A DNA stretch of 64,000 bases from Alentia gelatinosa (lineage: Eukaryota > Annelida > Polychaeta > Phyllodocida > Polynoidae). Under the pieces are notes generated by a model. The model ran no database searches, was not told where the DNA came from, and saw only the letters and a program-made list of their open reading frames with translations. Below are positions 20,912 to 32,405 of this stretch, piece after piece. The translations under genes and the position numbers were made by a program. The stretch's first letter is position 1. Each line of letters begins with the position of its first letter. The DNA is taken from NCBI GenBank assembly GCA_950022655.1, contig OX465584.1, forward strand, positions 55,038,789 through 55,102,788, given 5' to 3'.

Positions 20912-23900
20912 ATGAAAAATGTAGATTTTTCATGAACAAGAAAGAACTGACCAGAGAAACTTAATCATTTGAAAGGAATTGTTTTCCTACATAGTATCCC
21001 AGACTCATTTCATTCCAGTCAACTTAAATGGCAAAGTGCATGGAGCTGAATGCTCAGAGTGGCATTAAACTGTGTCTATCATTTTTGGGTTCTTAAAACA
21101 ATGGAATGCTAGCTGTATCAGTTGGTTTAACCCAACATTTGTGGTTGAAGAAATTTGATGTGGCATGGTGGGTGGCGTTGTCAGTATCTGTATCTGTTGT
21201 TGAGAATGATTTGCTCTCAAGGTGTTTATGGATGTCTAGGATGTGTGCCAGTACTTCATCCATACCATGGTGTCCATTGAAGTGCCGACTATTTCATCCA
21301 CCCAAACATATACATTTAACCCATATTTGGTTTGACTGGGAGTACAAATAACCCATTCAGAAGAAACAAGATTCCGGTCACATAGGTTCATGTACACAAG
21401 CAGAATAATCAGGTGGGATTTTCAAGCGAGTTATTACTGAATATTTAGTCTAAAACAAATTTCATGTTTATAGTACCATTGTTACATCACTTGAACTGCA
21501 TGTTAGAATTCAGTGACAGATTACAAGTGTATTTAAGAACCTTTGACAGTAATAAGTTGTGAGGAATCAACAAATTTTTTATGGGTGTTCTTGTTCATGA
21601 AAATACAACAAAAACATTCAAAAAATCATATTTCAATTTCTTTTCAAAAGTACTATATACTTTATATATCTGACAAAAGTAACACCACCATGAACATTTA
21701 AAACATACAGAAATATACAGCAAAACTTATTCTAACTTCTTAATTGTAGCCTTGTCAGGAAATCTGAGGAACAAAACTTGACTATGGTGACACCACCAAA
21801 ATTGATATTACATGGCCATTTAGTTCTAGCATTCATCATGCAGAAACTATAATTATTCAAGAGTAATGGGTACAAGGACTGATCAAGGCACATCTAATAC
21901 CAACTTTTGAATAAGATGAAAAGATTGTACTACTTATAAAGTTATATCAAATCTCATTGGCAGGATCTAGATGTTGAATTATTTCAGCTAAAACAGATGC
22001 AGTGTGCTTTTCTTCTATGTCTAAGAAAATCATCAAAATTTCGAAATAAAATTCAGAAATAACATCAACATGAGGGGCAAAGTCTACATAGAGAAAAAAT
22101 GGTAGAAAACAACTGAGTGTAATAGTATCCATGAAGCCTTAAAAGGGCAAAAGGCAATACCTTTCAGTAAAGGTCTCTCTATTTTGATAAAGTAGCCTTT
22201 GTCCATTGGAAAATTTTCCCAAAGGACAAAGGCTACTTTTTCAAAATGGAAAGATTCTTACTGCAATGAATAAAAAAGCAACAAAGATAGAGAGAACCAT
22301 AATGGAAAGGGAGATCTAGTCCTGTTTCCCTGAAACCAGAGCCAGGGAACAAAGGCCACAAAACAGACAACGCCCAGATCCGTACCATACCTAATGAGAC
22401 CCCACATCGAGGGTCAAAGTCCCGAAACACAGAAAGGATGAAAAATCTTCCCCAAACCAAACGGACCATACCCCCAAAAATCAATACCCATTTGTTCCAA
22501 GCAGGAAAGAATAGAAGAGAAGGCAAACACAAACAGATATGGAACAGTCATCAAAATGAAAAACAAAACAAAAGGGGAGGGAGGTGAAGAAGAGCCCTCA
22601 AGAAAATCAGAGGATATATAAAAAGATCAACTTCCAACCTAATAGTTTACCCAGACACAAAGGAATTGACAAAACACCACAATGAAGACAAAATGGCTTA
22701 GCACCAAAAAAAGGTGGTAGGGTACACAGCATTGCACCGGGGTTATACACACACCCTATAATAAACGACCTGACCAATGGGAAGCATCCTTACAGGGCTA
22801 AATTGGGGGCCATGCAAAACAAACTCACCCCAGACCCATTCTCTCAATTTGTGGTCATACAGCAGATTGGTGATGTAACACATGCCACGTCTCACATTTA
22901 ACAGGCAATACCTTTGACCACAGACCTTTCACTGTAAATACGTCATAAAAAATATTGTTAAATCATTCATGCCATAGTGAATAACATTTTTTTTATCACA
23001 TGATGCTATAGGATTCTCCCCAGCAATCACAGTATATGATATAATCAAAATATGATTTTGACAGTGTCTGATTTAGTATTCGGGTACCGTCGGTGTAATG
23101 GAACAACATAAACTGGTGAGATTGGTGCTGTCAGCCACTGTCTGCCGCTGTCAGCCACCGTCTGTCGCTATCGAGTGCCTTGTTCCATATGTCTGATGCA
23201 CGCCAAAACTAGTACACCCATCTTCCACTCTAATATTTTCGGATATAATCGGCCGGCTGTCAGATAATAGCAGATACCACCAGATCGAAGTTTTTAGGCC
23301 TATTTTAACCTGGATATACCAATATCTAGCAGCAGATTAACGATGCTACCAGGACAAGGCCAACATGCAGCCGCTTAAAGGCATATCCTACAATTCATGC
23401 AGGCGCCACCTGGTGATTTTTAAATAATGGGGATTATCAGTCAAAACTGATTCTTTCTGATTCATTCTAACTTTAAATGAGTAAAACTAATGTTTTGTCC
23501 AGTTTATCCAATTTCGAAAGGTAAAATAGGCCAATTCACATTTGCTCTTTTACATAAGAAATGCACCAAAAAATATAGTTTTCTTCAATTCTCTCGAAAA
23601 CAAGAACGGTGACCTATGATTTTTTAAATCTAGATATGTAGTACTATACATCTACTATATTCTCTAAAAGTTCGAGGAAAATGACATGGGTTTTACTATT
23701 TCTCAATTTCTTAGAATTTCTATATATTATATTGTAAAATCATAATAATATTGATCTCTAAATTAAAAACTAGCATGGTTACCCCAAATTTTTAAGTTAG
23801 ATATATGTACTAGACCACTTAGAGATCATCATATTCAAATTTTAGGAAAATGACAAGGGTTTTCATTTTGAAGCCAAATTGTCCTCTATGCCTTTAAATC

Positions 23901-24479
23901 ATGGTTATTGTCATACCAAATAAGCTGTTATATTCATGTATATATGAATCAACTCACATGTTGATCTATTGTCAGCTTGATATATATATTAATCAACCAA
24001 CATGGTTACAATATGACAATTGTCACCTTTAGATATCTTACACTTCCAGTTATGGATAAGATTTTTGGGGAAAGTCATTTTGGAATGTAGATGATTTCGA
24101 CTGTAGAGATAAGTACTGTTATATATGCTTTGACACTGCATCCTCATTAAGGAACTGTGGTACAAGGCAGATTAAGAACAAAGAGTTTATTTCCCTATGA
24201 TAACTAGGCATTCTGCTTTGTAAAGGGCATCTTATTGACATCTCAAGAACTTCCATTCCTGTTGCTTCTCTGCCAACAGGTCATCAAACATATTTGATTA
24301 CAGGGATATCCCTTGGAGAACAAAGAAAGGAGAGACCACATGGCATAAAACCACCATTTCTGAAATAAGACTCCTATTTAAACCCTATATCATATGCCGG
24401 TAGACGTGCAATCAGCGCAAGCGACTGCTGGTATATGACTAGATTCAGATCATATGCCGATTAGTTGGACAATGACATC
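20912..24479. other. Intergenic DNA after GPCR2, no intact gene
   Basis: 20990-21560 matches the 3' flanks of units 5 and 6 (blocks 'ttgtcaagcgagttatt'-like and 'gaactgcatgttagaa'). 21600-23000 holds no recognisable gene. A 20-bp unit, 'gctgtcagccactgtctgcc', is repeated at about 23128-23167. 23480-24080 is AT-rich with a degenerate 'ggaaaatgacatgggtttt' repeat. 24075-24260 matches 32630-32810 in the flank of unit 3. The 99-codon minus frame at 22233-22532 has no recognisable domain. Confidence 0.5.
22174..22254. repeat. Inverted repeat (hairpin)
   Basis: Arms 22174-22204 (ending aagtagcctttgtcc) and 22223-22254 (starting ggacaaaggctact) pair over about 30 bp around an 18-bp loop. It may be a small foldback element. 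Confidence 0.65.
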
Positions 24480-25830
24480 TGATATCGTATGATGTGTAAA
24501 TCCATGAAATTGTGATAGTACAAGGCAAAAAAACAGTGCTAAACAAACCCCTGCTCAAAGTAGTACATTTAAACAGGGAATCTGCACTGGCTAATACTTC
24601 ACAGTACATTAATATGGAGATCAACACTAATTCAGACAAAACTACTACCAATTCCTCCTCCCACTCTAATAGACACCACAAAGAATATTGCTAACAATTG
24701 CAGTGATTTTGAGTCCCAGTGGAAGCAGTATTACTATGCCACATGCCAACACCTGAAGCTCAAGAAAGATGGTGGCTAGGATGGTGCAGATGAACAATGC
24801 GAGGTGGCAGCTACACTCTCCTCAGTCATGGGTCTCAATTGCCTCAAGGTCATAAGACCCCTCTAAACTCTGTCAGCAGAAGATAAAAGAAACCATGGAT
24901 GAATTCTTGGTGAACTGTAAAGACATTTTGTCCCTTAACCCTTTCAGGGTGGGTAATGCCCTGAGGCATTCCCCAGCATAGACTGGATAATGCCGTGAGG
25001 CATTCCCCAGCGGAGACCAGATAATGCCTTGAGGCATTATTTATGAAATTTAGTAAGATTTACTATTTCTTAGTTTTATGGAGAGATGATTAATCAATAA
25101 ATCTGAAACTTTCAGAGAATATACAGTACTCAATAGTATCTGATAAAACCAAATAATATAGATAAGAATGATGTGTAGTATCAGGTGATCAAATAATAGA
25201 ATATGCATTTATACAAAAATTGGCCTGTCCACTGGAGTAATACCAGTTCCAAGTACCCGCCCCGACCAACAGGGCTCTGCCACAGACCCCCGTCTTTCAA
25301 GGGTTAAAAGCATGTTGTGTTTGAATGTTTCAATTTCAACATCACCACCCAAAAGCCAGATGTGAAGATTGAGGTCCACTTAACAGGGCTATGTCAAATG
25401 GCAGTGTGGCATGAAATGCTATGATTGTCTCATTTGAGAATGAGCAGTCCAGGGGGTAGATATACTGAAAGTCAGCGAGGTCACTATCCAGCCACCTTTC
25501 ATGCCAAAAGAAATTAATTATATACACAAGAAGTCTTCAAGGCAGACTCCAGCAAAAAACGACCAACCAGCAGGAGAAGCCTCAATCAAAGGAAAACCCA
25601 GACACCCTCAATATTGCCATGCAAATGGTGCAGGGCAAAGCCTTCACATCCATAAAAATACTACAAGGCCTGTAATGCCACCTGTGGGAAATGTAAAAAA
25701 ATGAGGGACACACTGCTTCTGTATACCTCTCAAACAGATCGATCAATAAGGTTGACAAGGATGTGATGGACTAGGTTGATGACAGATTCCTCAGTAAGAT
25801 AGAAATTCTCCATATTTCCATAGCCTAGAG
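24480..25830 (+). pseudogene. Decayed gag gene (unit 3 flank)
   Basis: Reading through several stops and frameshifts, the plus strand shows a gag-like body: 'WKQYYYATCQHLKLKKD' followed by 'EQCEVAATLSSVMGLNCLKV', the hydrophobic capsid-type block. After a MITE insertion come 'KSQM' and 'MAVWHEM' stretches, then a basic tail and a CCHC-like end near 25660 (ACNATCGKCKK, frameshifted). The same gene in similar decay lies at 57480-58440 and 63180-64000. The order body-basic-CCHC suggests a Ty3/gypsy-like Gag. No protease, RT or integrase follows. Confidence 0.5.
24939..25303. mobile_element. piggyBac-like MITE (TTAA-flanked)
   Basis: The element begins CCCTTTCAGGG and ends CTTTCAAGGG and is flanked on both sides by TTAA (24935-24938 and 25304-25307), the target of piggyBac-type transposons. 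It interrupts the gag relic. Near its left end the unit 'aatgcc.tgaggcattccccagc' is repeated three times. Related copies are at 38356-38719 and 44946-45734. Confidence 0.65.
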
Positions 25831-26467
25831 GAGCCACTGAGTGGAATAGACAAGACTGAACCATATGTAACTTATATAGTTATGAAAAGTTAAAAAAACC
25901 AAACAAAAGATCCTAGCACTGTCAGCAATTTTTGAAGTGAACAGCATGATTTTCTCTTGATTTTCAAAGGATTAATTCCTAATCTGTTCTTGACCTTGTT
26001 TATACATCTCTGTTTGTTGCTGCATATACTTACATAATTCTGACACCACCGATTGTTACACACCAAAATATGTACTACATGCAAAATACTATAAAGAATA
26101 ATAGCTGTGATTATGTCTTATAACCAAAGACTATTTTCACTCTATGTATTTTGAGTCACACCCTAGTGAGACTTGCATCAAATTTTATGCAAACTGTCCT
26201 GAAAGCATGCACAATATTTAAGCACTGTATGGGCAGCTCATACCGGCTGTCAAGCCGAAGCCCCTGCTGTCAATACTACTGTACTGCCACCTATATTTAA
26301 CTACTACACTACTGCCACCTGGTGAATAAACCAGACATACACTTATAGCCTCACACAGACAATATTGGACCAACCATCCCGCTTTTCAATTTTGAGTTCA
26401 TCTCTCTGTTATGCTTGTCAGTATTACCTCTATGTTGATGAGGGCTTCCTTTGATGTTTTGACTCCA
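25831..26467. other. Duplicated flank shared with unit 1
   Basis: This DNA matches 590-1245 of unit 1 block by block, for example 'gcacaatattta' near 26210 versus 974, and 'aaaccagacatacac' near 26328 versus 1092. No gene is seen. Confidence 0.6.
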
Positions 26468-26936
26468 TCCAATTTTTTTTTTAGATCATTTTATTTAACC
26501 TGGCCTTAACAAGGCAAAATATGCCTGTTTTCAGTTAATACCAGCATTGATATCACGATACATGTTTGTAAATTGGGCTGTATAACGCGTAGTTGCTAAC
26601 TATCTAACATATAACATTCACATTATATCACATAGTACTAGAACATTCAATATGAACAATGTGGTACAGGACATAGGTCATTTCTGTCTGATACAATTCG
26701 TAGAAATTATCATTCTTGTTTCTTCACCTATGCATGCCCTTAGCTTAATACTTACAATCTTACATAATAATGCGATTCAACATATATAAATATACAAATA
26801 TACAGTAATGCTATGTGTCTGCCTAGGGTGTATTCATGCAAGCAGGATTAGATCTGTAAGTCATAGAGTTGGTGTAAATAATAAATACGTCTTGGGGTTG
26901 TCTTGCTGACCCATTTTTCATTAACCAGTGATCATA

Positions 26937-28035
26937 TTAGTAGTTTTGACGGCTATTCTTAAGAAAGTCTTTTTCTTTATTTTTAAAATGAGGATATGTA
27001 GGTAACTGTCTATATTCTGTCGGAAGGCGATTCCATAGGTGGGGACTTTTATATAGCATGCTTCTTTTAAAGATTGATCTTCTCTCAGGTATCACATTGA
27101 GTACAGGAGCATCGTGGAGTCTAGTATTTCTGTTTCTCGGTACCAGGTGGCTGTCGTTTTTGCTTCTCTTATAGGCAAATTTGCGCGCTGCCGAGTCACG
27201 TCTTTCACTCAAAAAATTGAGGTTTGCTTCAGTGTGTAATTGGGTGTTATTAGTTCTATACGGAAGTTTGAGTGCAATGCGGAGTGCTTTATTTTGTAGC
27301 TTTTGTAGTTTGTCACGAGTTTGTTGGTTTGTATTAATCAAAAGTGGGCCTCCATATTCAGCATATGGTAGAATTTTGGTTTTGTAGATGGTTATTGCTT
27401 GATCTCTGTTTAAATATTGCCTGATTTTTGCAAATAAGTAAATTTTGTGACCTAATTTACGTGACATCTCTTTCTTATGTAGTTCATACGTCATTTTTTT
27501 ATCTAACCTTATTCCCAAATAGTCGAACTGGTTTACATATTTGATGTTCTCGTTGTTTAAGGTCAATTTGTCTGGTATTTGCAGTTTCTTCAATTTATTT
27601 CTAGTAGCAAAAATCATAGATTTGGTTTTTTTAGTGTTTATCGTCAATTTGTTCCGTTTAGCCCATATACCCAGATTATCTAGGTCAGATTGAATGGTAT
27701 TAGTGGCTGTTCTAATGTTCAATGAGGTGGAGTATATGACTGTATCATCAGCGTAAAGGTTGGAGTTGGCTGAAGTTAGAACGTCTGATAGATCGTTGAT
27801 ATAGAGTAGAAAGAGTAGTGGCCCCAGGATTGACCCTTGGGGCACACCACAGGATATTGATCTAGGGTTGGATAGAGACCCATTTACTCTTGTCACATGT
27901 GATCTTTCATACAAATAATCATTTAACCAAGCAAGTATGTCATGTTGTAATCCATAGTGTTTACATTTCTGTAATAAAATGTAATGTGACACCGTGTCAA
28001 ACGCTTTTGACAGATCAATAAACGTGGCGGCAGTA
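26937..28035 (-). pseudogene. LINE reverse transcriptase C-terminal two thirds
   Basis: The frame starts at the deletion junction with 'ATFIDLSKAFDTVSHY' (motif A) and continues 'CGVPQGSILGPLLFLLYIND' (motif B), 'NLYADDTVIYS' (catalytic DD), 'FDYLGIRLD', and the C-terminal 'LWNRLPTEYRQL' tail typical of CR1/Jockey/RTE-like LINEs. About 360 codons are intact. It has no endonuclease and no own start, and the fusion to ORF1 is out of frame. It is functionally dead as an enzyme source. Confidence 0.85.
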
Positions 28036-28420
28036 TATTCGCTTTATCAAGATCGACTCGTAGGCTCTTGTTACTCTCTATACATTCATCAAGTTTCTGA
28101 GTCAGGTTACTCGAAGAGTTTTCAATCTTTTTGTCTAGGTCGCTTATCATTTTGTTGTTATCACTGATTTGGTTACTCAGTTTTTGGAGTAGCGCTTCAA
28201 TATTTTCATTTGGCATGTTTATGGGATATGTGTTTGAACTCGAGTTGACACCAGTAGGGTTACCAGGTTGCGGGCTAACGTTGTCGATGTGCGTAGTTGC
28301 TAGTGCGCTGTTTACCTTGTTCGCTGTGGCGGATTCCCTATTATCGCTCACCGCTGTGGACTTCGTAATTTTTTCGATTTCAGATGGTTTTCTACAGGAT
28401 CGGATAGGGCGTTGAGCCAT
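28036..28420 (-). pseudogene. LINE ORF1 N-terminal part
   Basis: Starts at the ATG at 28420 (MAQRPIRSC...). It is polar and Ser/Asn-rich, then has a K/E/L/I/N coiled-coil stretch ('ALLQKLSNQISDNNKM' onward). It is truncated by the deletion junction, after which the frame reads out-of-frame RT. It would have been the RNA-binding, trimer-forming ORF1 protein of this LINE. Confidence 0.55.
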
Positions 28421-28596
28421 GGATGTCCTTTCTATCACTGCCCCCAGTGAATATTGTATTAGGTCTCCGCAATTAGAGGTCCGATCTCATTTCTTGGGTT
28501 GGTAAATTGGGATTAGTGTCCAGGACCGCGAGCTAGCACCTCCTACGCGTTACTACGCGTTACGCGCCATTCCGTTATCAATGAAATCCGTCCAAT

Positions 28597-29400
28597 GAAT
28601 TTCTCTCTTCCCCTTGCTCCTCAATTTCTTTTTCTTGAGTCTCAATACTTTAACTCAAACTATCATCTAGTTTGTCAAGTGTCCCTTTCTTCTGAATGTT
28701 GTCTTTCTCATATGTGCTGATGAACCCATGGAGTGCCTTCTGTATGGATTTAAATGAAGCGCCGTTGTCACTCTTCACAGCAAGGTCTGCATTATCTGCA
28801 ACCAAAGTAGTTATGAGTGCATCATCATAAACCCTGGGTTTTCCCCATGAATAATTTTCTACCCCAGAAATGGAGACTGTGTGAGTTAATCTGACCAGTC
28901 ATTTTCTTTACTTCAGTTGAGATGACCGAGTAGTTTTTGCTTTTCTCCAAGCACAATATTTATCCTGGAATTTTTTTCCATTAGGTCATGTCTACTGGGT
29001 TCGTTAATGATTTTTCTGGTTTGCATTTCAAATATGTATAGTGGTTTAGTTTCGGCTGAGTTTGTAATATCATATTTATTATCAAAGTCCTCTATGAGAG
29101 TTATTTTGGCATTTGAGTGATTTCTGATGTCACTGACCTATTGTTCTAGTAAGTCAAAGAAAGCAAAAATGTCCCCATGATTGGGTCTATATATGTTACA
29201 GATTATTTGGTTGGTTTGGTTAGGCAAGTGGACTTCAATCCAGAGGGATTCAATGTTACAGTTACTTTGGTTATATTGCTCTAGTTAAGTTTATCATTGG
29301 TGTAGGTACAGAGTCCTCCAATTTCAATATCACCATCTTCGGTAGACCAAGATCTGCCATTTCTGAACAGTGTGTAACCTTATACAATAATAATAAGCAA
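28597..29400 (-). pseudogene. Older LINE remnant: coiled coil and endonuclease blocks
   Basis: On the minus strand 29380-28930 reads, with frameshifts, 'DGDIEIGGLCTYTNDKL' and then 'IWIEVHLPNQTNQIICNIYRPN', the VE.....ICNVYRPP block of LINE endonucleases, and 'ITLIEDFD', a decayed GDFN. The coiled-coil piece 28830-28597 continues across the younger LINE into 26467-26400 and is the unit 3 copy of 1169-1560. Confidence 0.5.
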
Positions 29401-29439
29401 TCTTAGGTTATCATCACATTGAGAACTCAGTTAGACCTT

Positions 29440-29869
29440 CTATTTGAACTGAAATATTGAACCATATAGAAATCTCTATTGGATGATCTCACAAGAGACA
29501 TATGCGGGATTGACACATGTAAACTACAAGGGATTTATTGCCACTGTGATGTGATCCAAACTGTAGCTCCAGTGTCGATCCTAGGTTTCTGTATACCATG
29601 TGATTTAAGTATGTACCATGCAAATATTCATGGTACCATTTCCTGCTTGATATGCCATTTCAACATATTTGAACAGTCCTCTTTCCAGAAAGCAGACATT
29701 TTAAATGCCAATGTGATGTGATACAAACCAAAGTTACAGTGTTGATCCCAGCGTTGATGCAGTTTTAATGTATTTGAGTCCTCTTTCCATAAACCAAACA
29801 TTTTATGAAGGTCATAATAACAGCTGTGAATGTACATAGCATTATGTTTTCGGCACTATTTCAACTCAT
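29440..29869 (+). other. Duplicated 5' flank of the GPCR3 pseudogene
   Basis: Matches 1790-2240 of unit 1. The 'cctctttcca.aaa.ca.acatttta' block occurs twice here (29680-29704 and 29780-29812), a local duplication. About 115 bp present in other copies, including the receptor ATG, is missing between 'ggcactatttca' and 'actcatatgaatg' at 29862, with TTCA microhomology at the deletion. Confidence 0.6.
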
Positions 29870-30907
29870 ATGAATGATACAGACCTTTTAGTGCTACCAA
29901 TGTATACACTTATGAATTTGTCTATTTGTATCATTGGAATCATGGCAAATAGCCTTATCATAGTTGTTGTTATTCATGGATCATTTCTGAGATCATCTGT
30001 CTTCATGAACATTGTGATGGTGTTAGCTTTTGCAGACAACTTAGTCCTGCTATTTATCTTATTACATCAAGATGGTATATATAGCTGGCTTCCTTGGGCA
30101 GGGTCATTATGGATGTGTCGTTTGGTTGTTTATGGGATTTATGCATCTTGCATCACAGCTTCATGGTAGAATGTCTTAATATCTATTGAACGCATGGTTG
30201 CTGTTGTCTATCCATTGCAGTCTCATATTTACAGTTCTATAAGTAAAATCCATACTGTCATCCTCCTATTAGTTGTCATCAAGTGCATTTCAACCTGTCT
30301 ATTTTTATTCAGCTGTGAGATGCATACTTACAATGCCCATCTACATTGTAGTATCAATTGATCCAATTCCATTCAGAGTGCAGTATACCAGATAGTTTAT
30401 GGATGTCTCTTATATTGTCTCATACCATCTTCAATTATCATCATCATGTATACTCTAATCATCAGGAAAATGGTCTCTCAGAAGAAATTCATTTCCAAAA
30501 CACAAGGAGAATTACACAAGTCAGCAACCAGACATACCAAGTCTTCAATAACTGTAATGTTTTCTGTGTGTATTGTATTTACTATAACAATGCTTCCCAT
30601 AGAAACCTTTGCCACCACTTTATTCATTTGTAACTTTCTCAACACAAACTGCACTTCGCTAAATAATAGTGTTGGAACTTTCTGTCTTATATTGAGCAAA
30701 TTCAATCACTGTGGGAATCTATTTTTGTACTGCCTGACTGGGTCAGTCTTCAGGACAACATTCATTCAACTTCTGCAAAGAATTTTCATGAGGACTTCTC
30801 AAAGCACCATCCATGAGCAATTAACAACTGTGGAACTCAGAATAAACCATGTTGATAACCATTCCCAAGACGGCTTCCCCCAAAGAGAGTCAAATTTATC
30901 ATATTGA
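29870..30907 (+). pseudogene. GPCR3 pseudogene (two nonsense codons, lost start)
   Basis: Aligned with the other copies, the frame is kept throughout with no frameshift. It is stopped by TAG at 30167-30169 at the end of TM3 (ASW-stop, where others have ASWLIV) and by TGA at 30359-30361 in ECL2 (where others have INGS). The conserved start ATG and about 20 codons of ectodomain are deleted; an ATG at 29870 (MNDTD) remains. TM5-TM7 and the tail (30446-30907) are intact, ending QRESNLSY. 'HGSF' and 'LLHQDGI' replace conserved YGSF and LLRQDGI. The even preservation suggests recent loss of function. Confidence 0.9.
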
Positions 30908-31740
30908 ATGAAAATTGTAGATTTTTCATGAACAAAGAGGAAAGTAACAAAAGATGCAACAAAATCTGAATCATTTGAAAAGAATAAGGTTTCTGATACA
31001 TGATACTTGAAACTGAATAATAGTACAAATTTAATTTATTTTAAAAGATTTTTTTCAATTAATGTAACTTTAACTGAGGGTATGCTTTTTAGGGGTTTAC
31101 TTTCCATTTTTTTTATTTACTTAGTATCCATAAATGGTTCACGATTTATTTCATTCCAGTCAACTTAAATGGAAAAGTTGATTGTAAGACATTGCTTTGG
31201 CGGCGACTACTGAGTAAGTGACTGGGTCGATCTCTCCCCACCGGTGCGTGGAGGGATCAGGCTGCACTGCTTCTAGACCTTATCCCTGATTGGTCAGTTT
31301 TTGTTTACTGAGCAAGGCGCTGCGGTTCATTGGATAAGGGCTTCCTGTTGTGTCAGGAAGCCCCTTGTTACCTTTGGTTTGCAGTCTTTAGAGTTTGTGG
31401 TGGCAGTGGTGTCTGTGGATGTGTGCTGCCACCTGTCAGGAAATGTTGGAGCTCCTGGGCCCCTGTCTTTCTATACTCTACAGCCACTGGGGATGTTTTC
31501 CTCTGGCTGGGGTTGGTTCTATAAGTACTCCTGTAATTCCTTACTTAGAGTTTTTCTCTCGACAATTAGTGTGTGTCGGCAATCTCAGTAGTTTCGATTA
31601 TGAAAATCTCTTCAGGCCTTTGCCAAGGCTTCGGATACTATATCTTAGATATCTGGTATCCGTATGTCATGCAGCTTTTTGTGTCCCAGTCACTCCAGTT
31701 GTCATGGTAAGGAGATTAGTTCATTATTTGGTATAAAAGA

Positions 31741-31808
31741 TTTTTTTCGTATCCCATCGAGAGATTTTCTCTTTGAGGAAAAAAAATCTCTCGATAGGAT
31801 ACGAAAAA
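31741..31808. repeat. Strong hairpin
   Basis: A 28-nt arm (tttttttcgtatcccatcg...) pairs with its complement ending gatacgaaaaaaa, with one G-U-type mismatch and a loop of about 12 nt. Confidence 0.8.
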
Positions 31809-31897
31809 AACATTAAATGGAATACCGCTGGATCAAATATGTGCTCATGGCACATGGGCATCCCCCGCATCCGCGGCACCGTATCTACCACCTCCCG

Positions 31898-32043
31898 CCT
31901 CACCATTAATCTGGACTTGTATCACATGTTTTTCACAGGTGTCAGTATTTGTTATACTCCTTGTAAAGTATACCGTGTTATACTACCTGTTTATACCCAC
32001 AGAAATAAACTTCTAAACTGCCGTCGCACCTCTCGTCTTATTT
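31898..32043. repeat. 146-bp direct repeat, left copy
   Basis: Starts 'cctcaccattaatctgg' and is repeated at 32240-32385, offset 342 bp, with about three substitutions. Confidence 0.9.
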
Positions 32044-32239
32044 GTGACGAGTACACGAGTATAAGTCAGCGAGAGGCCAGCGGCAAAACTGGATAACACG
32101 AGTGGCGCGCCCTCTCGGCGCGACGGATCACTAACATCGATGACGTGTGCCGCTGACGTCACACCGCCACGCGCGCCCAGGACATCAAAAGACTCTTTGA
32201 CCCGCCCACCCACACCTTTTTCCTATTTCTGTGTATCTT

Positions 32240-32385
32240 CCTCACCATTAATCTGGACTCGTATCACATGTTTTTCACAGGTGTCAGTATTTGTTATACT
32301 CCTTGTAAAGTATACCGTGTTATACTACCTGTCTATACCCACAGAAATAAACTTCTAAACTGCCGTCGCGCCTCTCGTCTTATTT
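32240..32385. repeat. 146-bp direct repeat, right copy
   Basis: Partner of 31898-32043. Contains 'agaaataaac' near its end. Confidence 0.9.
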
Positions 32386-32405
32386 ATACTGTGCCTTTTT
32401 TTTTT

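Larger units (their letters stand above)
26474..28590 (-). mobile_element. Internally deleted LINE (CR1/Jockey-like) with TSD
   Basis: On the minus strand the element runs from about 28590 to an A-rich 3' end at 26482-26474 (a T run on plus). It is flanked by the 6-bp direct repeat tccaat (28591-28596 and 26468-26473). The uninterrupted target is present in unit 1 at about 1239-1246 (ctgtccaatagatt). Content: ORF1 start and coiled coil (28420 to about 28040), then an abrupt jump at about 28035 into the middle of the RT palm. Endonuclease and RT fingers are missing, so it is a non-autonomous deletion derivative. Confidence 0.8.
31178..32405. mobile_element. Unclassified insertion with direct repeats and hairpin (unit 3 3' flank)
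   Basis: The 3' flank shared by the receptor copies is interrupted: 'gtcaacttaaatgg' before 31178 and 'acaatggaatgctagctg' after 32408 are adjacent in unit 2, about 80 bp apart. The insert is more GC-rich than its surroundings, holds a 28-bp-stem hairpin (31741-31808) and a 146-bp direct repeat (31898-32043 and 32240-32385). No protein domain is recognised. The repeat-spacer-repeat end resembles the B1-A2-B2 end of the YR elements, but no matching A1 is seen. Confidence 0.45.

Noticed and set aside
22233..22532. 99-codon hydrophobic minus frame
   Set aside because: No homologue within the window, no domain, and surrounding DNA looks non-coding.
31773..32358. Plus-strand frames over the insert at 31.2-32.4 kb
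   Set aside because: They span the direct repeats and contain no recognisable protein features.
31898..32385. 146-bp direct repeats as LTRs of a tiny LTR element or as a CRISPR-like array
   Set aside because: Only two copies, no TG...CA ends, no primer-binding site or coding interior; the vertebrate/invertebrate nuclear context excludes CRISPR.
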